Part shown: piece after piece, positions 1 to 6,069 of the stretch | Layout: the number at the start of each line of letters is the position of its first letter | How positions within the stretch are numbered: the stretch's first letter is position 1 | Assembly: GCA_031288745.1 (NCBI GenBank) | Contig: JAITQT010000431.1 | Location: forward strand, 1 to 6,452 | Length of the DNA: 6,452 nt | Reading direction: 5' to 3' | Source of the DNA: Deltaproteobacteria bacterium | Lineage (GTDB): Bacteria > Desulfobacterota > Desulfarculia > Adiutricales > Adiutricaceae | Program-made: the position numbers and the translations under genes | Notes under the pieces: generated by a model | Seen by the model: only the letters and a program-made list of their open reading frames with translations | What the model was told of the DNA's origin: nothing | The model's database searches: none

Positions 1-499
1 CGATGTATTTCGGCTAGCTCTATATCGTTAAGCACGTCTTGAATCGGGGCGTCGTATTCGTCAATGAGTATGACTACTCTCTCTTTGGTCCTTTCATGGA
101 GGTTATCCACCATCATTTCTAGTAAGTCACCTGGGGAGAAGCCGTCAAAGGGAGCGAGGCCATTGTTTTTGGCTTGAATATTGAGCCTATTTACTATGCC
201 CCGCTCAAGTTTTTCCTCTCCTTTCCCACGACCGGCCATAGACAGCGATATCACTGGGTAGGGTTTGAAGTCGTAATCGGATTGGTCGATCCAGAGATCT
301 TTAAAAAGATCGTGTTTCCCCTTTAAAAGTTCTCTAAGGGTACCAAGCAGCATTGATTTTCCGAACCGGCGGGGTCGAGAGAGGAAAAAGCAGCCTTCTT
401 TTTTTATAATGGGATAAAGGAACTTGTTTTATCCACATAAAGGAAATTATTCTTTTTAATTGTGGAAAACGTCTGGCCGTCGCTCGGTAATTCTAACAT
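1..499 (-). pseudogene. AAA-ATPase (PF09820 family), 5' part, frameshifted and cut by window edge
   Basis: The minus strand starts at an ATG (499-497) behind a good ribosome site, AGGAG at 510-506, six bases upstream. The first frame reads MLELPSDGQTF... to YVDKT and then meets a stop. The family-like sequence continues one frame over as KFLYPIIKKEGCFFLSRP, then RRFGKS (the P-loop-like RPRRFGKS motif), and stays open to position 1. It includes a Walker B-like ILIDEYDAPI near 45-70. YVDKT, RPRRFGKS and DEYDAPI in this order are typical of PF09820 AAA-ATPases, which usually carry a C-terminal nuclease-like domain; that part lies outside the window. Their role is poorly known. The frame break falls near 424-427 and looks like loss of one A in a short run, since ACAAAG would restore VDKTKFLYP. 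No standard slippery heptamer is visible, so I call it a pseudogene. A sequencing error is the main alternative. Confidence 0.85.
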
Positions 500-534
500 T
501 GATATCTCCTCTATTGGGTCTGATAAAGATTACT

Positions 535-561
535 ATTTTAGCCCATATTTTTTAATCTTAA
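535..561 (-). promoter_or_regulatory. possible sigma70 promoter of the AAA-ATPase gene
   Basis: On the minus strand a TAAAAT (540-535) could serve as -10. TTAAGA (561-556) could be a weak -35, but the spacer is only 15 bases. A start near 528 would leave a leader of about 30 bases before the ribosome site and ATG. The region is very AT-rich, so such matches arise easily by chance. Confidence 0.25.
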
Positions 562-866
562 CTTATTTTTAGGCATAAAGGCAGCAGTCTCCTAAAACAT
601 ATAGGCGCGACTATCAGAAATGAGAAAAAAGCCTAAAGGAGCTACGAAATATTCCCCTACGACTTGGAGCGCGCTTCTTAGCTTAATTACCATCACGACT
701 ATGAAAGCTTAATTAACTATAGCCGAATAAAGTTACTCTTAAACCTTATTCGTCTAAATCAGGTGAATCTTTACGGGCTCTCAATATGGTATGATTTGCC
801 CCAAAAGCTTATGACCAAAATAATCCATAATTTAGGCCTTATCTTTAGTCGAGTGGGAAGTGGAAA

Positions 867-889
867 ACAAGGTCTTGACGAGGCCTTGT
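867..889. repeat. hairpin of 9 bp with 5-base loop
   Basis: ACAAGGTCT (867-875) pairs with AGGCCTTGT (881-889) around the loop TGACG, with one G-U pair when read as plus-strand RNA. A short T-run follows at 900-904, but about ten bases separate it from the stem, so it is not a standard intrinsic terminator. It lies far from any intact gene. It could be the relic of a terminator of a lost gene or a small structured element. Confidence 0.4.
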
Positions 890-1299
890 GAATGGTTACT
901 TTTTAATATTATGATAATTAAAATATTAATCAAATTTATATTATTATTTAAGGTATTTTTGGCTCTATTTATTCTGTAAGAGTTTGTTTTAATATTTTAG
1001 TTATCCATATTATATGCAGATGCAATAGGAACATGCTCTGGAAGACATGTAAATACTCTGACATTTCGCTCTCTTTCTTAGCATCACTTTAATTTTATTA
1101 ACCTATTATCATAGCGGGCTGACGTCATGTAAAGAAGAGATGATAAAGCCACTAGGCTAAAGTTGAGGCTTTTAACCAACCAAAACCAAGATAATAAATA
1201 GAAAATTTAATAATTTCTAGGATTTGAAGGAGAGGGAAAAATTAAATTCTCCTCAAGCATTAGAAAGTTTTGTTTTTTTTAGAAAATAAGCGTTTTATT

Positions 1300-1335
1300 T
1301 TGACCCACCCCTTGTCTAACCATAAAAAATGGTTA
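1300..1335 (+). promoter_or_regulatory. possible operator palindrome within a candidate lon promoter
   Basis: TAACCAT (1317-1323) and ATGGTTA (1329-1335) form a perfect 7-bp inverted repeat around AAAAA. The palindrome overlaps possible sigma70 elements: TTGACC at 1300-1305 with TAAAAA at 1323-1328 after 17 bases. A second option is TTGTCT at 1312-1317 with TATCTT at 1334-1339, which would put the palindrome in the spacer. An arrangement of this kind is typical of a repressor or activator site. The promoter would lie about 200 bases upstream of the lon ATG. The palindrome is seen directly; its regulatory role is inferred. Confidence 0.35.
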
Positions 1336-1346
1336 TCTTATATCTA

Positions 1347-1365
1347 GGACCAGCGCGCTTGGTCC
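1347..1365. repeat. GC-rich inverted repeat upstream of lon
   Basis: GGACCA (1347-1352) and TGGTCC (1360-1365) are perfect inverted copies around GCGCGCT. It is the only strongly GC-rich spot in several hundred bases of AT-rich sequence and lies eleven bases downstream of the TAACCAT palindrome. It has no T-run after it, so it is not an intrinsic terminator. It could be a protein-binding site or a hairpin in the lon leader RNA. Confidence 0.4.
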
Positions 1366-1519
1366 AATGATTAAATAGAAAAATATTTTAATGCATCTAA
1401 TTTTTAATTTTAGTTCTATTTTTAAGTTTTTTTAACAGTATTTAGTTGTTTTCAAATTGAATCCCTCAATAACTCCTAGAGCGGAGTTTTAAACATATAG
1501 GTGACGGTGCCCTTGGCCT

Positions 1520-1535
1520 TGCCTGAATGGAGGCA
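1520..1535 (+). promoter_or_regulatory. lon ribosome binding site, partly inside a small hairpin
   Basis: TGGAGG (1528-1533) is a strong Shine-Dalgarno sequence ending nine bases before the lon ATG and supports that start. TGCCT (1520-1524) can pair with AGGCA (1531-1535) over the loop GAATGG, which would tie up half of the Shine-Dalgarno core. The stem has only five pairs, so the effect may be mild. Regulation of lon translation by this hairpin is an inference. Confidence 0.55.
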
Positions 1536-1542
1536 TTGATAT

Positions 1543-4053
1543 ATGAAGCGCGACGAAATCTTAACTTTGTTCGACTCACCTTTGGAGGTGACGTCTAATT
1601 TGTATTACGCCTCAAGGTTAGACAATCGTGAAATACCAGAGACAATAGCCCTTCTTCCCATGGCTGAATTCAACGCTTTCCCTCAACTAATTTCTAACAT
1701 AATCGTAGAGGAAACTAACTGCCGACTCTCAGTGTCAAAAAGTTTGGCCACAGATCATTATTTAGGCCTTTTTGCCCTTAAATCTTTAGACGTAGACACA
1801 GCCGACTTTCGCCCCGAAGATTTCTATCCTATAGGGGTGGCGGCCCAAATCCTACGTGTTTCTCACGAAAATACTCAGTCTGGACCTATAAAAGTGACGG
1901 TGCAAGGGCTGTGTCGAATTTCTTTAACTGATGTAGTCCATTTTGATTCTTCTGCTGGTCCTGCAGCCAAGGTAGCCAAAATTGTTCAAAATTACGCCCC
2001 CGATGAAAGCCTTACTCCCCTAATCTTGGAAGCCAAAAGACTCTTCTCTGAGGACCTCAAATTGATTCCAGGGCTACCGGCTGACGTATTTAAGTTAAAT
2101 AGCCTTTTAGAAGAGAGGCCGGATATTTTAGCTGATTTAATTATTTCATGCATACCGTTAAAGCCTGAATTTAAAGCTGAATATTTACTCATAGACGATC
2201 TTAGATGTCGTTATTATAAACTCTTAGAGTTTTTAACCTTAGATATTTCCACTCGTAAAGTAGGTCGAGCCATTTCCGAGCGGATCGAACATAATCTAGA
2301 GCAACGTCAAAGAGAATTCCACCTCAGAGAGCAGCTTAAAGCTATTAAGGCTGAATTGGGCGAAGAAGAAGGTTATACAGAACACTCCCATCTCTCTGAA
2401 AAGCTCGAAACCCTTAATCTTCCCAAAAACATAAGGCTTGTGGCAGAAATAGAATTGCGCCGCCTCCGTTTTTCTCCTTCGCATTCTCTTGAGCGCGGGG
2501 CCATAAGCGACTATTTAGATTGGATCTTCGAGTTACCTTGGACTAAGGCCTCCGTATCTTCATCAAATTTAGCAAAAGCAAGGCAAATTATTGATCGAAA
2601 TCATTTTGGTTTGACCGCCGTTAAAAAGCGTATTTTGGAATATTTAGCCGTCTACAAATTAACTGAAAGTCATAAACCCCCGGTTTTATGTCTGCTAGGG
2701 CCGCCTGGAGTTGGTAAAACATCGCTCGCTAAATCGGTGGCTAAAGCCTTGGAACGTAAGTTTATTAGAATATCTTTGGGCGGACTTAAGGACGAAGCTG
2801 AGATTAAAGGTCATCGCCGTGCTTATGTTGGGGCCAAACCGGGGAAGATCATTACCGGCTTAAGAAAGGCTGGAGTAAAAAATCCAGTTTTCCTACTTGA
2901 CGAGATAGATAAGATGAGCCGAGGACTTAACGGAGATCCAGGTTCAGCGCTGCTCGAGGCGCTAGATTCAGAACAAAATGATAGTTTTACGGATAATTTT
3001 TTAGAGCTGCCATTCGATCTTTCCGGGGTCTTTTTTATCGTCACCGCCAATGTCTTAGAAAACATAGCCCCGGCCTTGCGCGATAGGCTAGAGATTATCG
3101 AGGTAAATGGCTATAGTTTTGACGAAAAGATGGCTATAGCAAAAAAACACCTCTGGCCCAAAGAGTTGTTTCGTCACGGCCTGAACCCAAAGGACGTGGA
3201 GGTTACTGATGAATGCTTGGCCGAAATTATATGTTCTTACACTTGGGAAGCGGGCTGCAGGGAACTGGGACGCAAGCTCGGGGCTTTGGCTCGGAGCCGA
3301 GCAGTGGCTAAAGCTGAGGGGCTTGAGGTTTTAAGCCCAATTAATCAAGACGAATTGGTAAAAATTTTGGGCCCACCTAAGCATATTTCCGAGCTACGCG
3401 AGCGTAAGGGTCGGACTGGTGTTGTGACTGGCCTAGCTTGGACCGCCGCCGGAGGTGACATAATGTTCGTTGAAGCGGTGGCCATGCCCGGAAACGGCCG
3501 CATTTCTTTAACAGGCCAATTGGGCGAGGTTATGAAAGAGTCGGCTCAAGCCGCTATTAGTTACGTCCGCTCTCACTACAGAGACTGGTTGTTAGACGAT
3601 CGTTGGTTTCAAGAGCACGATCTCCATATCCATTTGCCCCACGGGGCCATTCCTAAGGACGGCCCTTCGGCTGGTATTTCTTTGGCTGCGGCGGTGGTTT
3701 CTTTAATCAGCGGACAAAAAGTTAGGCCAGACGTAGCCATGACCGGAGAGATTTCTTTAAGGGGGTTGGTTCTTGCAGTCGGCGGGCTCAAAGAAAAGTT
3801 ATTGGCCGCCAAAAGAGCGGGTTTAGCCGCAGTTATTGTCCCTAGCAGAAATCAAATGGATTTGATCTTACTTGACCAAAGCGTTACCCAGGGGTTGGAG
3901 GTGGTAACCGTAGATTCACTAGAGCAAGCCTTAGAATACTGCTTGATGAAACCAGAAACAAACTTAGATACTTCGGCTCTTGGTTCTTCGGCGGACAATT
4001 ATGCTCAAAGAGAGCATCAAGCTGCGGTTATGGCTGGTGATTGTAATATTTAA
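1543..4053 (+). CDS. lon: ATP-dependent protease Lon (LonA type)
   Basis: Cytoplasmic ATP-driven serine protease that unfolds and degrades misfolded and short-lived regulatory proteins; family members work as hexamers. The 836 residues show the LonA order. The N-terminal substrate domain starts at about 36 (ALLPMAEFNAFP). A charged helical linker lies at about 247-277 (REQLKAIKAELGEEEG). The AAA+ module has Walker A GPPGVGKT at 386-393 (Lys392), Walker B VFLLDEID with Asp453/Glu454, Asn503 at the sensor-1 position, and Arg515 in LRDRLEII at the usual arginine-finger site. The protease domain contains KDGPSAG with catalytic Ser709, and GLKEK with Lys752. The 43-residue spacing of this dyad matches E. 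coli Ser679/Lys722. At 836 residues it is somewhat longer than the 784 of E. coli Lon, partly from a polar C-terminal tail of about 35 residues. All key residues are present, so it should be active. It stands alone: no clpX or hupB neighbour is seen. Confidence 0.98.
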   Translation: MKRDEILTLFDSPLEVTSNLYYASRLDNREIPETIALLPMAEFNAFPQLISNIIVEETNCRLSVSKSLATDHYLGLFALKSLDVDTADFRPEDFYPIGVAAQILRVSHENTQSGPIKVTVQGLCRISLTDVVHFDSSAGPAAKVAKIVQNYAPDESLTPLILEAKRLFSEDLKLIPGLPADVFKLNSLLEERPDILADLIISCIPLKPEFKAEYLLIDDLRCRYYKLLEFLTLDISTRKVGRAISERIEHNLEQRQREFHLREQLKAIKAELGEEEGYTEHSHLSEKLETLNLPKNIRLVAEIELRRLRFSPSHSLERGAISDYLDWIFELPWTKASVSSSNLAKARQIIDRNHFGLTAVKKRILEYLAVYKLTESHKPPVLCLLGPPGVGKTSLAKSVAKALERKFIRISLGGLKDEAEIKGHRRAYVGAKPGKIITGLRKAGVKNPVFLLDEIDKMSRGLNGDPGSALLEALDSEQNDSFTDNFLELPFDLSGVFFIVTANVLENIAPALRDRLEIIEVNGYSFDEKMAIAKKHLWPKELFRHGLNPKDVEVTDECLAEIICSYTWEAGCRELGRKLGALARSRAVAKAEGLEVLSPINQDELVKILGPPKHISELRERKGRTGVVTGLAWTAAGGDIMFVEAVAMPGNGRISLTGQLGEVMKESAQAAISYVRSHYRDWLLDDRWFQEHDLHIHLPHGAIPKDGPSAGISLAAAVVSLISGQKVRPDVAMTGEISLRGLVLAVGGLKEKLLAAKRAGLAAVIVPSRNQMDLILLDQSVTQGLEVVTVDSLEQALEYCLMKPETNLDTSALGSSADNYAQREHQAAVMAGDCNI

Positions 4054-4596
4054 AAGTGCGGTTGGCCAGATCTTTTTTTCTTCTGCGTTCGTTAGGCCTT
4101 AGCTTTCAAGCTGTAATAGATTAACGCCACTCGCTTAAAAGTTAATGAGCAAATAAGGCTTATTAATAGGGTAACCGTTCACCAAATCTTTTTTCCCCAA
4201 CGTTGCTGCTGGTAGCGACTTTCGAGTTGTAATTGAGTTTTAGCATACCCTTAAGATTTTAACATTAGTTCTTTTGAGGTTTCTACTTAGCTCTCTGCTT
4301 CAACCATATATTTTAACTTGGATTTTGGTGAACGGATACTTAATACGATAAGTTAAGAGTTCTTATACGGTAGGAGCGAAGCTTATCGCCTCGGCTCTAA
4401 AAGCCAAAAAAGTATATTCAACATTTTTGAGACGAAGTCCTAAATCTTGTGGTGGTTAAAGCGACAAAACCGAAACTCCGCATTGTTTTGTGAATATACA
4501 TTCTGCAACTCACCTGTTCAGGCTGTTAACCGAGAAAATTAAGCTTGTAATTTTTCGTCGTATAGTTATAATTGAGCCTATACAGGGAAGGTTGCC
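4054..4596. other. non-coding gap after lon with diverged and inverted repeats
   Basis: No open frame of useful length lies here. A T-run at 4073-4079 follows lon but has no convincing stem, so I do not call a terminator. A segment near 4062-4122 resembles 4175-4238: similar starts (...CCA-ATCTTTTTT) and similar ends (CTTTC-AG-TGTAAT), with a poorly matching middle, as in an old duplication. CCGTTCACCAAATC (4175-4188) recurs inverted at 4321-4335 with one extra base. Other perfect inverted pairs are CGATAAG/CTTATCG (4346-4352, 4382-4388), GTATATTCA/TGAATATAC (4412-4420, 4491-4499) and ACAAAAC/GTTTTGT (4464-4470, 4485-4491). This may be eroded mobile-element or gene sequence, or it may include structured RNA; I cannot tell which. 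Confidence 0.5.
4545..4572 (+). promoter_or_regulatory. sigma70-type promoter of the transposase remnant
   Basis: TTGTAA (4545-4550) and a perfect TATAAT (4567-4572) are separated by 16 bases. Transcription would start near 4579, just before the ribosome site AGGGAAGG (4584-4591), which lies five bases from the ATG at 4597. The fit of promoter, ribosome site and start supports this as the original start of the transposase gene. Confidence 0.6.
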
Positions 4597-5134
4597 ATGG
4601 TCCTTAACTCGGCTAACCTAGTACCAGTTCCGAATAAAGGCGTCATCATCTCAAAGGCTGGAAAGTATCCGTATTTGTACCGGGTCATATCTACTTTCAG
4701 GAATGAGAAGGGGCAACCCACCAACACGAAGGTATCCATAGGTAAGCTAGACAATACGACGGGCTTGCTGATCCACAACTCGGCATATTATCAGTACTAC
4801 GGCGAGGCGATGCCCCTAGTCAACCAGGCCCAGCTTGAGGGCGGTGAGACATTGGGCGTCGGCGTGCCGTTTGTGATTATACAGGCTCTTCTCGTCGTTG
4901 GGGGTCCTAGAGATACTGGAGAAATCCTTCTGCTCATCTAAGGCGGCCCGGGTGATGACGGTCGTCGCCTACATGCTCGCCGAGGGAAACGTGATGAGTG
5001 ACCTCGACGATTTCTGCGACGATACCATGCCCTCGAGAGGCATGACTGACAAGAGAACGTCACGTTTTGATGCTTATATGATATATAAAAGAAGAAATAT
5101 AATCGAAGATAATGTCAAAGAAATAAAAAAATAA
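4597..5134 (+). pseudogene. IS4/IS1634-like transposase, N-terminal fragment, frameshifted and truncated
   Basis: The first frame (ATG 4597, stop ending 4941) encodes YPYLYRVISTFRNEKGQP and then VSIGKLDNTTG, the N-terminal pattern typical of IS4/IS1634-type transposases. After VPFVIIQAL (about 4890) the sense continues one frame over: LGVLEILEKSF, AYMLAEGNVMSDLDDFCDD, MPSRGMTDKRTSRF. The second frame has a stop at 4874-4876, so the break lies between 4877 and about 4897 and looks like one inserted base. The match ends at about 5069, and the last codons (DAYMIYKRRN...) come from AT-rich sequence until a stop at 5132-5134. The DDE catalytic domain, which should follow, is missing here, so the fragment cannot transpose. 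Its base composition is clearly more GC-rich than the flanks, which agrees with acquired DNA. The family assignment is from memory of family patterns; the subgroup is uncertain. Confidence 0.75.
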
Positions 5135-5227
5135 CATTGAAATAAAAAAATGAGTACATATAATCAAAAAATAACTGATGGCAAGATTTTTTGATGTTTT
5201 CTTTGTCTGATATTAAGGTTATATTTA
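5135..5227. other. AT-rich filler between two coding remnants
   Basis: Very A/T-rich sequence with runs of A (for example 5143-5149 and 5166-5171) and no coding signal. It begins within the end of the broken transposase frame (about 5070) and separates it from the next remnant. It may be inserted or randomly decayed sequence. Confidence 0.4.
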
Positions 5228-5431
5228 GAGGATAAGCTTTTCCAATGGATGAGTGACAATAGGGTTACGACTAAGAGAGTGAGCAGTGAGTTCAAAAAAA
5301 TATACGCTATAGTAGGCATAAACGGTCTTAGAGTTCTCTCTCAGCTCTCAAAAAACCAGAGATAAATACTGGCGGTTATCGACTTGACGGACGCCTACGT
5401 CAAAGAGTACCTGTTGACCGAAGCACGCTGA
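5228..5431 (+). pseudogene. degraded coding remnant, possibly from the same transposase
   Basis: One frame reads EDKLFQWMSDNRVTTKRVSS and on through KKIYAIVGINGLRVLSQLSK to a stop at 5363-5365, then continues in the same frame as ILAVIDLTDAYVKEYLLTEA to a second stop at 5429-5431. The text on both sides of the first stop looks like real protein; SKNQR-stop-ILAV may once have been SKNQRxILAV. The second half is as GC-rich as the transposase fragment at 4597-5069 and reads in the same direction. I infer an internal piece of that transposase or of a similar element, separated by a deletion or insertion. I do not recognise a catalytic motif. Confidence 0.4.
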
Positions 5432-5521
5432 AAACCGTATATATACAATTCGGCACGGAATTTCGGACAAAAGGTGCTTTATCAGTTGATAACTAAGGTT
5501 TTTATTTTTTAATGACTTATG

Positions 5522-5550
5522 TTGTGGTTTTCTGCTATTAAATTTATAAA
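5522..5550 (+). promoter_or_regulatory. promoter of ssrA
   Basis: TATAAA (5545-5550) lies at -11 to -6 relative to the first base of mature tmRNA at 5556. TTGTGG (5522-5527) is a partial -35 match with a 17-base spacer. The sequence between the last coding remnant and this point (5432-5521) holds nothing else that I recognise. Because tmRNA is trimmed at its 5' end, the true start may lie a few bases further upstream. Confidence 0.5.
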
Positions 5551-5648
5551 TTTTCGGGGGCGAATTGGGTTCGACGGGGATAGTTGAGTCCAAAGTTGCA
5601 GGCCGAGCGACCCAGTGACTCGTTAATCCAAGGGAAAACAAAAGAAAA

Positions 5649-5681
5649 GCAGACTCTTTCGAGTACGCTCTGGCCGCTTAA
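5649..5681 (+). other. tmRNA tag reading frame, ADSFEYALAA
   Basis: GCA at 5649 is the likely resume codon, placed after an A-rich stretch. Ten codons encode ADSFEYALAA and TAA follows at 5679. The ALAA ending is the part recognised by ClpXP and related proteases, including Lon in some bacteria. The middle part (DSFEY) is less common than the ANDxNYALAA pattern of many proteobacteria. The resume codon is inferred from position and tag sense. Confidence 0.85.
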
Positions 5682-5881
5682 GGCCAGCGTCTCTTATGGC
5701 ACATGGCCCGTGGACCATACGAGGCGTAGACAAATGGGCTGGCTTATCGGGGTAGCGAACTGACTCGCTAAGCAAGAAAAATAGTTTGATAGTTTCAAGG
5801 AAGCCCGTTTGCCGGCGTCTGAGAAGCAAAATTTAAACGGCAAAATATACCTGTAGACGCTTTGGGGGAAGATCTTCGGAC

Positions 5882-5909
5882 GCGGGTTCAATCCCCGCCG
5901 CCTCCACCA
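5882..5909 (+). other. probable integration (att) site in the 3' end of ssrA
   Basis: P4-type tyrosine integrases commonly recombine at the T-arm and acceptor end of tRNA and tmRNA genes, leaving the RNA gene intact with int just downstream. Here an integrase fragment of that family starts 161 bases after the tmRNA end, in the same direction. No second copy of the tmRNA 3' end is present up to 6452, so the other attachment site, if it exists, lies outside the window. The site is inferred from context, not from a visible duplication. Confidence 0.45.
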
Positions 5910-5933
5910 TTTAAAAATCCAGACTAGACCGAT

Positions 5934-5977
5934 AAAGGCCGAAAGTCCTCTCAAATAAAGGCTTTCGGCCTTTTCCT
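5934..5977 (+). terminator. intrinsic terminator of ssrA
   Basis: AAAGGCCGAAAG (5934-5945) pairs perfectly with CTTTCGGCCTTT (5962-5973), a 12-bp stem with a 16-base loop. The stem runs directly into TTTTCCTTT (5971-5979). It lies 25 bases after the tmRNA CCA end. On the minus strand the T-tract after the stem is shorter and interrupted, so it acts mainly in the plus direction. Confidence 0.85.
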
Positions 5978-6004
5978 TTGTCAGAGAAGATCCAGTTAAA
6001 ACGC

Positions 6005-6033
6005 TTGACAGCCGATAGTTTTGCTGGTATTTT
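6005..6033 (+). promoter_or_regulatory. sigma70-type promoter of the integrase fragment
   Basis: A perfect TTGACA (6005-6010) is followed after 17 bases by TATTTT (6028-6033). Transcription would start near 6040, about 30 bases before the ATG at 6070. The -10 overlaps the junction of the 12-bp direct repeats, so a protein bound there could block the promoter. That would allow self-repression by integrase, which is an inference. Confidence 0.55.
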
Positions 6034-6042
6034 TGCTGGTAT
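6019..6042 (+). repeat. 12-bp tandem direct repeat, candidate integrase arm sites
   Basis: TTTTGCTGGTAT occurs twice in a row without a gap or mismatch (6019-6030 and 6031-6042). It lies between the ssrA terminator and the integrase start. Short direct repeats close to int are typical arm-type binding sites for the N-terminal arm-binding domain of tyrosine integrases. The repeat is seen directly; the binding role is inferred from its position. Confidence 0.6.
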
Positions 6043-6069
6043 CAAGCCTTGAAAAAAGTTGGTACCATC

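Larger units (their letters stand above)
511..1542. other. long AT-rich gap upstream of lon, no gene seen
   Basis: About one kilobase between two divergently oriented genes contains no open frame of useful length on either strand and no tRNA-like structure that I can see. It is rich in A/T runs, especially 900-1010 and 1370-1450. It holds several perfect inverted repeats: 724-730 with 746-752 (CGAATAA/TTATTCG), 867-889, 1317-1335, 1347-1365 and 1471-1488 (AACTCC/GGAGTT, loop of six). A short direct repeat AGCTTAATTA occurs at 680-689 and 706-715. The gap may be the remains of decayed genes plus the regulatory region of lon. No CIRCE element or convincing heat-shock sigma factor promoter was seen. 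Confidence 0.6.
5556..5909 (+). ncRNA. ssrA: transfer-messenger RNA (tmRNA), one-piece
   Basis: This RNA rescues stalled ribosomes together with SmpB and adds a degradation tag to the unfinished protein. The 5' end GGGGGCG (5556-5562) pairs over seven positions with CGCCTCC (5899-5905), followed by A and an encoded CCA (5907-5909). The third pair is G-U (5558 with 5903), the alanyl-tRNA synthetase signal. GGGTTCGACGGGG near the 5' end and TTCGGACGCGGGTTCAATCC near the 3' end are hallmark tmRNA sequences. The T stem is GCGGG/CCCGC (5882-5886, 5894-5898) with loop TTCAATC. The tag frame at 5649-5681 encodes ADSFEYALAA and stop. The stop sits in a hairpin (CTGGCC/GGCCAG), as in other tmRNAs. At 354 nucleotides it is of normal size and not the two-piece form of alpha-proteobacteria. 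It appears intact and functional. Confidence 0.97.

Noticed and set aside
420..432. Programmed -1 frameshifting in the AAA-ATPase gene
   Set aside because: The overlap has no X-XXY-YYZ slippery heptamer in the correct frame, and genes of this family are not known to need frameshifting.
429..437. Exact DnaA-box sequence TTATCCACA, with near matches at 103-111 and 1001-1009
   Set aside because: The exact match lies in the codons for YVDK of the ATPase gene, which is conserved protein sequence. The others have mismatches, and there is no cluster or AT-rich unwinding layout that would support an origin.
1992..3812. Four minus-strand open frames inside lon
   Set aside because: They are shadows of the lon coding sequence, with no ribosome sites and no family-like motifs.
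4054..4090. Intrinsic terminator directly after lon
   Set aside because: A T-run is present at 4073-4079, but I could not find a stable stem in front of it.
4578..4778. Minus-strand open frame opposite the transposase start
   Set aside because: It overlaps the plus-strand transposase, which has a promoter, a ribosome site and family motifs. The minus frame has none of these.
5348..5954. Open frames on the minus strand across 5348-5954
   Set aside because: They lie antisense to the tmRNA gene and a degraded remnant. They resemble no protein and are explained by the structured RNA gene.
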